Source of the DNA: Halopseudomonas xiamenensis
Lineage (GTDB): Bacteria > Pseudomonadota > Gammaproteobacteria > Pseudomonadales > Pseudomonadaceae
Assembly: GCF_014219065.1 (NCBI RefSeq)
Contig: NZ_JACLGO010000012.1
Coordinates: forward strand, 54,025 to 118,024
DNA: 64,000 bases
Reading direction: 5' to 3'
Part shown: positions 9,636 to 18,156 of the stretch, piece by piece
Numbering within the stretch: position 1 is the first letter of the stretch
Layout of the letters: each line of letters opens with the position of its first letter
Notes under the pieces: model-generated
Told to the model about the DNA's origin: nothing
What the model saw: only the letters and a program-made list of their open reading frames with translations
Database searches by the model: none
Made by a program: the position numbers and the translations under genes

Positions 9636-10897
9636 TGTACCTGTTGCGCCTGGCCTTTCGCAGCCTGCTCAACCGGCGCTACTCGGCGCTGCTGACGGTG
9701 CTGGCCATCGCCCTGAGCGTCACCCTGCTGCTCGGTGTGGAGAAGATCCGCAACGAGGCTCGCGCCAGCTTCGCCGGCACCATTTCCGGCACCGACCTGA
9801 TCGTCGGCCCGCGCACCGGCTCGGTACAGTTGCTGCTGTATTCAGTGTTCCGCATCGGCAACGCCAGCAGCAACATGCGCTGGGACAGCTACCAGAGGAT
9901 CATCGAGCACCCGCGGGTCGACTGGGCCATTCCGATCTCGCTGGGCGATTCGCACCGCGGGTTCAAGGTCATGGGCACCAACGGCGACTACTTCACGCAC
10001 TTTCGCCATGGCCGCGACCGTGCACTGGTATTCGCCGAAGGCCATGCCTTCGACGATCTGTACGATGCGGTGATCGGCGCGGATATCGCCCGGGAACTGA
10101 ACTACCAACTGGACAGCGAGCTGGTACTGGCGCACGGCACCGGTGCGGTGAGCTTCGTCGAGCATGCCGACAAGCCGTTCCGCGTCAGCGGCATCCTGGC
10201 CAAGACCGGCACGCCGGTGGACCGCACCATCCATATCAGCCTGCAGGGCATGGAGGCGCTGCATGTGGACTGGCAGCAGGGTATGCCGGCTCGTGGCGCC
10301 GCGCGTGTCGATGCAGAGCAGGCGCGCAGCCTGGACCTGACGCCCAGCACCATCACCGCCATGCTGCTCGGCCTGGACAGCCGCGTCGCCACCTTCGCTG
10401 TGCAGCGCGACATCAACCGCTTTACCGGCGAACCGCTGATGGCGGTATTGCCCGGGGTCGCCCTGCAGGAACTGTGGAGCCTGCTCGGGGTGGCGGAACA
10501 GGCGCTGTTCATCGTCTCGGTATTCGTCGTGCTGACCGGCTTGGTCGGCATGCTCACGGCGATCCTCGCCAGCCTCAACGAACGGCGCCGGGAGATGGCC
10601 ATCCTGCGCTCGGTGGGCGCGCGCCCGCGGCATGTGTTCAGCCTGTTGCTGCTGGAGGCCGCCGGCCTGGCACTGGCGGGCATACTGCTGGGGCTGGGGC
10701 TGATGTATCTGGTGATGTGGCTGGCGCAGCCGCTGATCCTGTCACGCTACGGCCTGTTCATTCCGCTATCTGCACCCGGCCTGTGGGATTGGGGCCTGCT
10801 CGGTGCCATACTGCTGGCCGCCATCATCATGGGTTGCGTGCCGGCCTGGCGCGCCTATCGTCAATCGCTGATCGACGGACTGTCGATTCGCACCTGA
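9635..10897 (+). CDS. FtsX/MacB-like ABC permease of the zinc operon (PA4065-like)
   Basis: The 420-residue protein has one N-terminal membrane segment, a large periplasmic MacB-like domain (about residues 40-270) and three C-terminal membrane segments. This is the type VII ABC layout. 'LNERRREMAILRSVGARPRHVF' (coupling region) is diagnostic. Such transporters do not move a substrate across the inner membrane but drive work in the periplasm. The subunit may release zinc or service an outer-membrane partner together with the ZrgA-like protein. This role is inference. Confidence 0.88.
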   Translation: MYLLRLAFRSLLNRRYSALLTVLAIALSVTLLLGVEKIRNEARASFAGTISGTDLIVGPRTGSVQLLLYSVFRIGNASSNMRWDSYQRIIEHPRVDWAIPISLGDSHRGFKVMGTNGDYFTHFRHGRDRALVFAEGHAFDDLYDAVIGADIARELNYQLDSELVLAHGTGAVSFVEHADKPFRVSGILAKTGTPVDRTIHISLQGMEALHVDWQQGMPARGAARVDAEQARSLDLTPSTITAMLLGLDSRVATFAVQRDINRFTGEPLMAVLPGVALQELWSLLGVAEQALFIVSVFVVLTGLVGMLTAILASLNERRREMAILRSVGARPRHVFSLLLLEAAGLALAGILLGLGLMYLVMWLAQPLILSRYGLFIPLSAPGLWDWGLLGAILLAAIIMGCVPAWRAYRQSLIDGLSIRT

Positions 10898-10909
10898 ACG
10901 GGACCGGAC

Positions 10910-11425
10910 ATGCGCACGGGTTCACGACTGCTGTTCACCGGCCTGTTGCTGCTCGCAGCGGCAACCGCTAACGCCGCGACGGAAATCTCCTGGGACGAGT
11001 TGCTGCCGCCAGAGCTACGCGAACTGCAGGAAACACCGCTGCCGATTCACGATCTGTCGCAGCTGGGTGATATGGATGCGGAACTGGGCGACCCGGCGGT
11101 GCAGATGGAGCCCGCAGCACCTGTGGTGCGGGAGCTGGATGGCAGGCAGGTCAAGCTGCCCGGCTATGTGGTGCCACTGGCCATTACCGATGCCATGGAG
11201 GTCGAGGAGTTTCTGCTGGTGCCCTACTTCGGCGCCTGCATCCACGTACCGCCGCCACCCTCCAACCAGATAGTGCATGTGCGCAGCAGCGGCGGAATCA
11301 AGCTGCGCGACCTGTACCAGCCGTTCTGGATCAGCGGAACGATTCAGGTCGAGCACATGGAGAACGAACTGGCCAACGCTGGCTATCGTATCGATGCGGC
11401 CAGCGTCGAGCCCTATATCTATTGA
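10910..11425 (+). CDS. DUF3299 periplasmic protein of the zinc operon (PA4066-like)
   Basis: The 171-residue product has a cleavable signal peptide (about residues 1-23, 'LLAAATANAA') and the DUF3299 signature 'KLPGYVVPLAI...LLVPYFGACIHVPPPPSNQIVHV'. The lone conserved Cys and the His-Pro run suggest a metal or redox role, but the family function is not known to me. It is the last gene of the four-gene operon (12-bp gap after the permease). The next gene is convergent, 13 bp away, and no intrinsic terminator is visible between them. Confidence 0.85.
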   Translation: MRTGSRLLFTGLLLLAAATANAATEISWDELLPPELRELQETPLPIHDLSQLGDMDAELGDPAVQMEPAAPVVRELDGRQVKLPGYVVPLAITDAMEVEEFLLVPYFGACIHVPPPPSNQIVHVRSSGGIKLRDLYQPFWISGTIQVEHMENELANAGYRIDAASVEPYIY

Positions 11426-11438
11426 ACGTGGGCGCTGA

Positions 11439-12545
11439 TCAGCTGTTGTTCTCGATCACCGAGCGGGCATAACCCTCCCACTGCCGGATCAGCTGGCGTT
11501 GCTGGCTGCTCGCCCCATTTTCGGCGCGCTTGAGCGTCGCCAGCAGCTCCGACCAGTCACCCTCCTCCAGCTGGATGCCCGCCAGCCGCAGCCAGTGGTC
11601 GGCACGGTTGCTGCCATTGGCCAGTTCGGCCCAGGCCTGGCGGGCGCGACCGCGGTCACGCGCCAGCGTCCACAGCTGGGCCAGGCGCTCCCGGCGCGCT
11701 GCATCGCCCGGTAACAGTTGCTGAGCGATCAGTTCTTGCAGCAGGCGCGCCGCCTGCCACGGCGCACCGGCGTTGACCTGCAGCGCCACCAGGTTGTCCA
11801 GGTCGGTCTGACTCAGTCCGACACCGCCCTCATGGGCCAGGCGCAGGGTAGCCGCCGCCGCCCGCTGCTTGCCGGCCTGGCTCTGCAGACCAGCCAGTTG
11901 CCGCCAGTTCTCGCTCTTCTGCGGATGGCGCCGGAGCAGCACCTTCTGCCATTGGCTGGCGCGCTCGTACTGGCCCTGCTGATAGCTCATGCCAACCAGC
12001 AGCTGGTACCAGATATCGTCTGCCCGGCCGTCAGCCCGCACCACCTGCTCAGCCAGAGGAACGGCTTTGGCATAGTCGCGCGTCTGGCTGTAGCACTGCA
12101 CCAGCAACTGCTTCTGTTCCAGGTTCAGCGCCGCATTGCGCTGTTCACGCTCCAGCATCACGGCAGCCTCCCGATAGCGTCCATCGACTGCCAGCAGTTG
12201 GGCCAGGTTCAGGCGGTCCTGGCGTGCCGCCTTGTCGTCCAGCTTATCGTGCGCCAGCGCCTTGCTCAGCCAGTCGATCGCCTGCTCGTTCTGCCCGGCG
12301 CTGATCGCCAGGTAGCCGAGCCGCTGCTGGATCAGCGCCAGCTCCAGACTACCGGCCCTGGCACTCTCCAGGGCTTTGTTCAACGCAGTACGTGCCTGCC
12401 CGAAATCACCTTGTTCCTGTGCCTTCTGCGCCGTGCTCAAGGCCATGAACACCATAGGGTCGATGGCCTGCTGGGCAAGCACCAGGCTGGGCGTCAACAA
12501 AGCCAGGCACAGCACCGTTCTACGGAAAAGTTTGGCGGTTCCCAT
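11439..12545 (-). CDS. TPR-repeat periplasmic protein of the TonB2-type operon
   Basis: The 368-residue protein has a signal peptide (to about 'LVLAQQA') and repeated helix pairs typical of tetratricopeptide repeats ('AQKAQEQGDFGQARTALNKAL', shown in part as 'QGDFGQARTALNKAL'). It is the last gene of the operon. ATG 12545 is chosen because the GGAAGGTG ribosome site is well spaced from it. A GTG at 12551 would overlap tonB. TPR proteins end the tonB2 clusters of Vibrio and Shewanella and probably scaffold the complex. The precise role is unknown. Confidence 0.85.
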   Translation of the reverse strand: MGTAKLFRRTVLCLALLTPSLVLAQQAIDPMVFMALSTAQKAQEQGDFGQARTALNKALESARAGSLELALIQQRLGYLAISAGQNEQAIDWLSKALAHDKLDDKAARQDRLNLAQLLAVDGRYREAAVMLEREQRNAALNLEQKQLLVQCYSQTRDYAKAVPLAEQVVRADGRADDIWYQLLVGMSYQQGQYERASQWQKVLLRRHPQKSENWRQLAGLQSQAGKQRAAAATLRLAHEGGVGLSQTDLDNLVALQVNAGAPWQAARLLQELIAQQLLPGDAARRERLAQLWTLARDRGRARQAWAELANGSNRADHWLRLAGIQLEEGDWSELLATLKRAENGASSQQRQLIRQWEGYARSVIENNS

Positions 12546-12547
12546 GA

Positions 12548-13237
12548 TCACCTTCCCTCCAGACGGAAATACAAGGTCTTGGTTGCCTCACGCGCCACCG
12601 GCTGGCCATTCTCCCGGCGCGGTGCGAAGCGCCAGCGGCTGGCCGCACGGCGGGCCTCACGTTCGAATACGCCCTTGGGCTGGGCATGAGTTACCCGCAG
12701 GTTCTCCACCCGCCCATCGGGCGTGATGGTGAAGGCCAGGGTCACTTCGCCCTCGATACCCGCCGCCAGTGCGCGCTGCGGGTAGTTGGGCGGAATATCC
12801 ACCAGCGGCGAGACTTCCTCGGCAGTCGAGGGCCCCGAAGCCGCCGGTGCCGGAGCGGACGCAGCAGGTGCCGGGGCCGCAACCGCCGGCACCTCAGCAG
12901 CGGTCAGCCCACTCATGCTCGGCGTCACCGCAACGCTGATGCCCGGCGTAGGCAGGTTCGGCACGGCAATATTCAACTGTACGTTGGTGCTGACCTGTGG
13001 TTGCTGCGGCTGTTGCGGCGTGGGCACCTCCGGCGGTTGCGGCCGTTCAGGCGCTTCCCGCTGCTGGCGCTGGCGGCTGTCGCTTGATGAGTCCGATACG
13101 CTGCGCACGAAGCTGACGCGCGCCAGTTCCTCGCCGAGATCGCGGTTGTCCCGCGGCGGCATGACCAACGCTATCATCAGCGCGAACAGCGCCAGCGTCA
13201 CCAGCAGGCCACCGGCAAAGCTGACCAGCAGACGCAT
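12548..13237 (-). CDS. tonB2: TonB-family energy transducer (TonB2-like)
   Basis: The 229-residue protein has an N-terminal membrane anchor (about 5-27), a Pro/Gln- and Ala/Pro-rich periplasmic linker and a C-terminal TonB domain. The 'YPQRALAAGIEGEVTLAFTI' region shows this as 'YPQRALAAGIEGEV', followed by 'PDGRVENLRV' and 'EREARRAASRWRFAP'. It couples the proton-motive force harvested by ExbB-ExbD to outer-membrane receptors. Start and stop overlap by one base with the adjoining exbD (TGATG at 13235-13239). The short, variable linker is as in TonB2 systems. Confidence 0.9.
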   Translation of the reverse strand: MRLLVSFAGGLLVTLALFALMIALVMPPRDNRDLGEELARVSFVRSVSDSSSDSRQRQQREAPERPQPPEVPTPQQPQQPQVSTNVQLNIAVPNLPTPGISVAVTPSMSGLTAAEVPAVAAPAPAASAPAPAASGPSTAEEVSPLVDIPPNYPQRALAAGIEGEVTLAFTITPDGRVENLRVTHAQPKGVFEREARRAASRWRFAPRRENGQPVAREATKTLYFRLEGR

Positions 13238-13650
13238 CAGTTGGCTCCCGCCGTGGCAGCCAGCGCCACATCCGCCACACCGGCCATGCGTACCTGGTCC
13301 ATGACCCGGATCACCACGCCGCTACGGGCATCCTGGTCGGCCTGCACCACCACGCTGCTCTCGGGCTGGTCCACGCGCAGGCGTTCCACCGCGGCGCGCA
13401 CCCCGCGGATATCCACCTGCTGGCGATCGATCCAGATCTCACCGTTGGGGTCCACGGCAATCAGGATATTGCCCTTGGGCTGCTGCTCGGCGCTGTCGGC
13501 GGTCGGCGTATTGATCTCGATACCGGTGGTCTTGATGAAGGTACTGGTGACAATGAAGAAGATCAGCATGATGAACACCACGTCGAGCATGGGGGTCAGG
13601 TCAATGCCGGCCTCATCGTCGTTTCCTGCCGAATGTCTGCGCATGCGCAT
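13237..13650 (-). CDS. exbD2: ExbD/TolR-family biopolymer transport protein
   Basis: The 137-residue protein has a short cytosolic N-terminus ('DDEAGIDLTPMLDVVFIML'), one membrane helix whose conserved Asp (in 'PMLDVVF') carries protons, and a periplasmic domain ending 'DQVRMAGVADVALA'. ATG 13650 is preferred because AGGA lies nine bases upstream. A TTG at 13656 is possible. It works with the ExbB homologue directly upstream. Confidence 0.92.
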   Translation of the reverse strand: MRMRRHSAGNDDEAGIDLTPMLDVVFIMLIFFIVTSTFIKTTGIEINTPTADSAEQQPKGNILIAVDPNGEIWIDRQQVDIRGVRAAVERLRVDQPESSVVVQADQDARSGVVIRVMDQVRMAGVADVALAATAGAN

Positions 13651-13662
13651 GTTCAAGAGTTC

Positions 13663-14178
13663 CTATTCGTGATGCAGGCGGTCAGTCAGCCGCTGCATGG
13701 CCAGCCGCGATTTGGCATCGAGCCGCGCCAGAAAAAACAATCCACTGATGGCGATCACCATGCCGGCCATGGTCGGCACTGTGGCCCGGGACACACCGGC
13801 GGCCATCGCCCGCGGGTTGCCAGTACCACTGATCGACAGCACATCGAACACCTGGATCATGCCGCTCACCGTACCCAGCAGACCCAGCAGCGGGCACATG
13901 GCGATCAGTACCCGGATCAGCGGCATGAAGCGTTCCAGCCGCTGCCGCGCTACCGACAGCCAAGCCTGGCGTATATAACGCGCGGCGGTACTGCTACGGT
14001 CATTGCGGCGCTGCCAATGACGTTCCAGACTGGCCGAGCGCTTGGGAAATATCCGCCACAGGTACCACAGCCGCTCGACCATCAGCGTCCACAACACTAT
14101 GGTGAAGCCCAGGATGGTCCACAGCACCCAGCCACCGCTGTCGAGAAAGTCCTTGAGCAACCAGAAGGCTTCACTCAC
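13663..14178 (-). CDS. exbB2: ExbB/TolQ/MotA proton-channel protein (ExbB2-like)
   Basis: The 171-residue inner-membrane protein has three helices and the family core 'PLLGLLGTVSGMIQVFDVL...VSRATVPTMAGMVIAISGL'. It forms the pentameric proton channel around the ExbD dimer. The ATG at 14178 overlaps the end of the larger ExbB-domain gene by 8 bp, which indicates translational coupling. The compact size is as in TonB2-system ExbB proteins. Confidence 0.92.
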   Translation of the reverse strand: MSEAFWLLKDFLDSGGWVLWTILGFTIVLWTLMVERLWYLWRIFPKRSASLERHWQRRNDRSSTAARYIRQAWLSVARQRLERFMPLIRVLIAMCPLLGLLGTVSGMIQVFDVLSISGTGNPRAMAAGVSRATVPTMAGMVIAISGLFFLARLDAKSRLAMQRLTDRLHHE

Positions 14179-15517
14179 CGCGCTTGGCTCCGGGCTCCAG
14201 GTGCAGCGCGATCAGGCCGGCACTCTGTTGTTCCAGCACCTGGACCACACCTTTGCTGCGCGCCGCCAGGGTCGCATGCAGAAACAGCAGCGGAATGGCC
14301 ACCACCAGGCCCTGCACCGTGGTCACCAGCGCCTGGGAGATACCGCCAGCCATCAGCTTCGGATCACCGGTACCGAACAGTGTGATGGCCTGGAAGGTGG
14401 CGATCATGCCAGTCACCGTGCCCAGCAGGCCGAGCAGCGGCGCCACCGCGGCGAACAGCTTGATCAGGCCATTGCCACGCTCCATCGCTGGCGTCTCGCG
14501 CAGGATGGCCTCGTCCAGCTTGAGTTCCAGAGTCTCCAGTTCCTCGAGGCGCGGCTGGCTGCCGATCACGCCGAGAATACGGCCCAGCGGGTTGTCGTCG
14601 CGCAGATTGTCCAGGTCATTGGCCTGGCGCTCGACCTTGTTCGATACCGCCATCAGCCAGGCCAGCTTGCCCAGCGCCAACACCACACCCAATGCACCCA
14701 AAGCCATGATCACGTAACCGACCAGCCCGCCCTGGTGCACCCGGTCCATGAACGACGGGGTCTGCTGCATCTGCGCCAGCACGGTACCCCGCGTGGGATC
14801 GACCATCAGGTCGGCCAGCTCGGTGCGCGGGGCCAGGAAATCACCGATCAGCCCACGGCCATCCGGCTGGTTGCCTGCCACCTGCAGGGTCCCCGCCTCC
14901 GGCTGGTAGCTCAGATAACGCTCACCACCCAGCGCCACAAAAGGCCCGACCAGTACCACCGGCATCTCCTGCTGCTGGCCATCCCGATCGATCACCGGCG
15001 CATTGAAACGGCTGACCTTGCCGCTGGCGGTCATATCTTCCTGGAGCATGAACCAGAACTGCTCCAGGGTTTCCACCGTCGGGATCTGGGCGGCGGAACT
15101 CAATTGATCGAGCTGCGCAAGGCGCTCGGGGAACTGCATGTTCAGCAGCGAGTCCTGCCACTGGCTACGGGTATCGGAGGCCACATGGCGCACCACGCCG
15201 AACAACTCACCGAGATAACCGCTGCGCTGCTTCATCTCCGCCTCGGTATCGGCCAGGGCCTGCTCCAGGCTGTCGAACTCGGCCTTGAGCCGGTCCGCTT
15301 CGGCCTTGATCGGCGCCAGCTCACGCTCGGCCTGCTGCATCAGGCGTTGCTGGTTGTCGCGCTCACGCAGGAATTGCGCTTCGCGCTCGCGCATGGCGGC
15401 TTGCTCGCTGCTGCGAATCTGGCGGATATCCTGCAGCAACTGGTCCAGCGAAGCCGGTTGAGCCAGCGTCAGGGGGCTGACCAATACCATGGTCAAGGCG
15501 ATCAACAGACGTTTCAT
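14171..15517 (-). CDS. ttpC: TtpC-like large MotA/TolQ/ExbB protein of the TonB2 system
   Basis: The 448-residue protein has a signal peptide, a long coiled-coil periplasmic part (about 20-130, 'LRERDNQQRLMQQAERELAP'), a beta-rich middle and a C-terminal ExbB domain ('FAAVAPLLGLLGTVTGMIATF'). This layout matches TtpC, which is needed for TonB2-dependent iron uptake in Vibrio. It has 'PLLGLLGTV' in common with the small ExbB next door, so the operon encodes two proton-channel-type proteins. The start overlaps the preceding DUF3450 gene by 4 bp (ATGA). Confidence 0.87.
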   Translation of the reverse strand: MKRLLIALTMVLVSPLTLAQPASLDQLLQDIRQIRSSEQAAMREREAQFLRERDNQQRLMQQAERELAPIKAEADRLKAEFDSLEQALADTEAEMKQRSGYLGELFGVVRHVASDTRSQWQDSLLNMQFPERLAQLDQLSSAAQIPTVETLEQFWFMLQEDMTASGKVSRFNAPVIDRDGQQQEMPVVLVGPFVALGGERYLSYQPEAGTLQVAGNQPDGRGLIGDFLAPRTELADLMVDPTRGTVLAQMQQTPSFMDRVHQGGLVGYVIMALGALGVVLALGKLAWLMAVSNKVERQANDLDNLRDDNPLGRILGVIGSQPRLEELETLELKLDEAILRETPAMERGNGLIKLFAAVAPLLGLLGTVTGMIATFQAITLFGTGDPKLMAGGISQALVTTVQGLVVAIPLLFLHATLAARSKGVVQVLEQQSAGLIALHLEPGAKRGE

Positions 15518-16281
15518 TGTACAGCTCCCTGTTCACTGACCGGTGGCAATGGCAGACGCAGCATGGCGGCGGTCTGCTGCTGGCGGGCGATACCCAGCCC
15601 CTGCGCCAGGACGCGGTTGTAACCCGCCGGCAAGGCCTCCCACTGCTGAGCAGTAGCGTTCCAGTAGCCCTGTGAATGACCATCCAGGGTCTGGTAGAAC
15701 AGCATCAGCCGCCCCAGGCGCAGGAATTCGACCACCCTCTGGCTGCCGCCGACCTCCAGGTTGCCGCGCCAGGCTTCCAGCGTCCGACCGTAGTCGCTTT
15801 CGATCTGGTAGGCCTCGAGCACCCGCCGATATTTCTCGGCGACGGTCACTTCCGGCCGAATCATCAACTCCTTGAGTTGCGCCAGTCGATCCGCCCGCTC
15901 GTCCTCGAGAAACGGCAGGTCCAGTTCGATGAACTGCTCCAGCGAGTTGAGCATGCGCTGCAGCAGCGGCATGACCTCGGCCTGGGTCTCCTCAATGGTC
16001 GCAAGCTGGGCCTGCAGGTCCTCAAGCTCACGGCGCTGGGACTGCACCATCTCGGCCAGTTGTTTGCTGTAGTCAGCCAACTGGTCCTTCTGCTGGATGG
16101 CCTGGCGGTAGCGGTTCAGCGCCTCGCGCGTTGCGTCATCCAGTTGATCGATGCGTTGCTGGGAGCGCTGCGCATCGGTCATCAGCGCCTCTCCCTCGGT
16201 CAGCGCCTGCTCTGCCGCATCCTGCGCCAGCGCCATGACAGGCAACAGCCCTGCCATCAAGATTATCCAAACCGCTCTCAT
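15514..16281 (-). CDS. DUF3450 periplasmic coiled-coil protein, first gene of the TonB2-type operon
   Basis: The 255-residue product begins with a signal peptide ('MRAVWIILMAGLLPVMALAQ') followed by long coiled-coil helices ('QRSQQRIDQLDDATREALNR') and a C-terminal 'GRLMLFYQTLDGHSQGYWN' motif typical of DUF3450. ATG 16281 is chosen over an upstream in-frame start at 16320 because GGAGA sits seven bases before it and the signal peptide starts there. It leads the operon DUF3450-ttpC-exbB-exbD-tonB-TPR. The function is unknown but it always accompanies this system. Confidence 0.86.
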   Translation of the reverse strand: MRAVWIILMAGLLPVMALAQDAAEQALTEGEALMTDAQRSQQRIDQLDDATREALNRYRQAIQQKDQLADYSKQLAEMVQSQRRELEDLQAQLATIEETQAEVMPLLQRMLNSLEQFIELDLPFLEDERADRLAQLKELMIRPEVTVAEKYRRVLEAYQIESDYGRTLEAWRGNLEVGGSQRVVEFLRLGRLMLFYQTLDGHSQGYWNATAQQWEALPAGYNRVLAQGLGIARQQQTAAMLRLPLPPVSEQGAVQ

Positions 16282-16331
16282 CCAGTATCTCCAGAGGAAC
16301 GACGAGACCCAGCTCGCCACAAAAGAGAAGC

Positions 16332-16360
16332 ATTATCATCTTCATCTCAAAATAATTCAA
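16332..16360 (-). promoter_or_regulatory. sigma70 promoter with overlapping Fur-type box for the TonB2 operon
   Basis: Read on the - strand: TTGAAT (16355-16360), a 17-base spacer, then GATAAT (16332-16337). The bases ATTATCATCTTC at 16332-16343 match ten of twelve positions of the Fur-box half repeat ATTATCATTATC and overlap the -10, fitting repression by iron-loaded Fur. The box is inferred by eye. The promoter match is good. Confidence 0.6.
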
Positions 16361-16396
16361 CCGCGACATCCGGTCGCAAGCGCACCGATCGAACAA

Positions 16397-16410
16397 TTGC
16401 CATAGATCAA
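16397..16410 (+). promoter_or_regulatory. Possible ANR/FNR-type site upstream of ompW
   Basis: TTGCCATAGATCAA fits the FNR/ANR consensus TTGAT-N4-ATCAA perfectly in the right half and at three of five bases in the left half. It is 59 bp before the ompW start. FNR control of ompW is known in enterics, so the site is plausible but unproven. Confidence 0.35.
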
Positions 16411-16469
16411 TATTCGTACTCGGCAGGGTCCTTACAGTAACCCCATCGACTCACCAAGGAGACATTTAA

Positions 16470-17141
16470 ATGTCACGCACTGTATCCAGAATTTCCGCTT
16501 GCCTGCTGCTGGCCCCCGCCCTGCTGGCCGCGTCCATTGCCCAGGCTCACCAGGCTGGCGACATCATCGTCCGCGCCGGTGCGGTAACGGTTGATCCGCG
16601 TGAGGATAGCGGCCCGGTCAAAGTGGCCGGTGCAGCCCTTCCCGGGACCGGCGCCACCCTGGACAGTGATACCCAGCTGGGTCTGAACTTTGCCTATATG
16701 CTGACCGACCAGCTCGGCGTCGAGCTGCTGGCGGCCACTCCCTTCAGTCATAATGTCGGAGTCACCGGGGTTATCGACAAGCTGGGCAGCATCAAGCACC
16801 TGCCGCCGACCGTCAGCCTGGTTTACTATCCGCTGGACAAGGCCTCGGCCTTCCAACCCTATGTCGGTGCCGGCGTCAACTTCACCTGGTTCTTTGACGA
16901 ATCGCTCAGCGGCACGGCCAAGAGTGCCGGCTTCGACGGCCTCAGCCTGGAAAACTCCTGGGGCCTGGCGGCACAGGTCGGTGCGGACTACATGCTGAAT
17001 GACAACTGGATGGTCAACGCCCAGGTGCGTTATATCGATATCGAAACCACCGGCAAAACCAGCCTGGGTGGCGCCCCGGTCAAGGTCAACGTCGACGTCG
17101 ATCCCTGGGTCTACATGGTCGGCCTGGGCTACAAGTTCTGA
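16470..17141 (+). CDS. ompW: OmpW-family outer-membrane beta-barrel protein
   Basis: The 223-residue protein has a signal peptide (to about 'ASIAQAHQ'), the OmpW opening 'AGDIIVRAGAVTVDP', 'TQLGLNFAYMLTDQLGVELLAA', 'YVGAGVNFTWFFDE' and the terminal Phe of barrel proteins ('YMVGLGYKF'). OmpW forms an 8-stranded barrel with a hydrophobic channel for small non-polar molecules. The AAGGAG ribosome site lies ahead of ATG 16470. A strong terminator follows directly. Confidence 0.93.
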   Translation: MSRTVSRISACLLLAPALLAASIAQAHQAGDIIVRAGAVTVDPREDSGPVKVAGAALPGTGATLDSDTQLGLNFAYMLTDQLGVELLAATPFSHNVGVTGVIDKLGSIKHLPPTVSLVYYPLDKASAFQPYVGAGVNFTWFFDESLSGTAKSAGFDGLSLENSWGLAAQVGADYMLNDNWMVNAQVRYIDIETTGKTSLGGAPVKVNVDVDPWVYMVGLGYKF

Positions 17142-17156
17142 CCCCTGCCCCAATGC

Positions 17157-17182
17157 AAAACGGCCGCGCTTGCGGCCGTTTT
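17157..17182. terminator. Bidirectional intrinsic terminator between ompW and the RmlD-like gene
   Basis: A perfect stem CGGCCGC/GCGGCCG with a GCTT loop is flanked by AAAA on the left and TTTT on the right. It can stop transcription from both convergent genes. Confidence 0.92.
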
Positions 17183-17196
17183 CATTTGCGTATTAC

Positions 17197-18075
17197 TCAG
17201 TTCAGCTCATCCAGCAGCGCCGGCAGCATGCTGCGCCAGCTGCGCGGTTTGATACCGAACACCAGCAGCAACTTGCGCGCCAGCAACACCGCATTCTGCG
17301 GTCGACCCGCCAGCGCCACCTGGCTGGCGAAGGGCACCGGCTGTATCGCCGGGGCGTTCTGCAGCTCACCGCGTCCGATCAGTTCCTGGATCACGTACTG
17401 GGCAAAGCTGATCCAGGTGGCCGGCTCGTTGCTGCCATAGTGGTAGGTGCCATACAGGGGAGCAGCGCAGTCCAGTTGCTTGAGTACCGAAAGGATCACC
17501 CGGGCCGCATCGGCCACCGGCGTCGGGTTGCCACGCCACTCCTCGGCCAACTCCAGCGCAGGCGAGCGCTTCAGCTCGGCGACCAGTCGTGCCAACGCCC
17601 CTTCGGCTGAAGCATCGAGCAGCCAGCTGAAACGCAGGATGACATGTTGCGGGCACTGGGTACGCAGGCTGCGTTCCAGCTCTGCCTGGAAGCATCCCAG
17701 TGCTCCAACCGGCTTTTCCTCATCCTTTTCGATATAGGCCGAGGTCTTGCTGCCATCGAATACCCGGGCGCTGGACAGCGTCATCAGGGTCGTGTCATTG
17801 GCGGTGCAGCCCTGAATCAACCGTTCATTGAATTGCTGCTGGGCCTGCAATGACTCGGGGTCTTCCAGACCCAGCTGGAAGTGTTCGCGGTAGAATGCCA
17901 GATTCAATATCAGATCCGGCTTGGCGCCAGCCAGCAACTGATCGGCCATTTCCGGCAGCCAACCCGGCTCCGGGCGGTCGACCGCTTCCAGTTGGATGAA
18001 CTCGGCCGCCGCCTGGGCCTGCAACGCCTGCCCCAATGGACTTTCCCCGCCGAGCAGCAATACCCGCATTCGCAT
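17197..18075 (-). CDS. RmlD-like sugar-nucleotide/NAD(P)-binding protein lacking the catalytic Tyr-Lys
   Basis: The 292-residue protein has an N-terminal Rossmann motif 'LLLGGESPLGQAL' and 'PDLILNLAFY', then 'MTLSSARVFDG', 'FSWLLDA' and 'GTYHYGSNEPATWISFA', all typical of the dTDP-4-dehydrorhamnose reductase (RmlD) family. The position of the catalytic YGxxK motif reads LGCFQ (residues 126-130). Tyr and Lys are replaced, so short-chain dehydrogenase chemistry is unlikely. It may bind NAD(P) or a nucleotide sugar as a regulator or adaptor. It could also start at the second Met, two codons later. The downstream terminator is shared with ompW. Confidence 0.82.
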   Translation of the reverse strand: MRMRVLLLGGESPLGQALQAQAAAEFIQLEAVDRPEPGWLPEMADQLLAGAKPDLILNLAFYREHFQLGLEDPESLQAQQQFNERLIQGCTANDTTLMTLSSARVFDGSKTSAYIEKDEEKPVGALGCFQAELERSLRTQCPQHVILRFSWLLDASAEGALARLVAELKRSPALELAEEWRGNPTPVADAARVILSVLKQLDCAAPLYGTYHYGSNEPATWISFAQYVIQELIGRGELQNAPAIQPVPFASQVALAGRPQNAVLLARKLLLVFGIKPRSWRSMLPALLDELN

Positions 18076-18156
18076 TCACATGAACCTGTCGATACTGTTG
18101 AGATGCTGCATTGTGCAACGTTCGGCGGTTCACGTCACCAGCGCAGCGCGTGCGCC

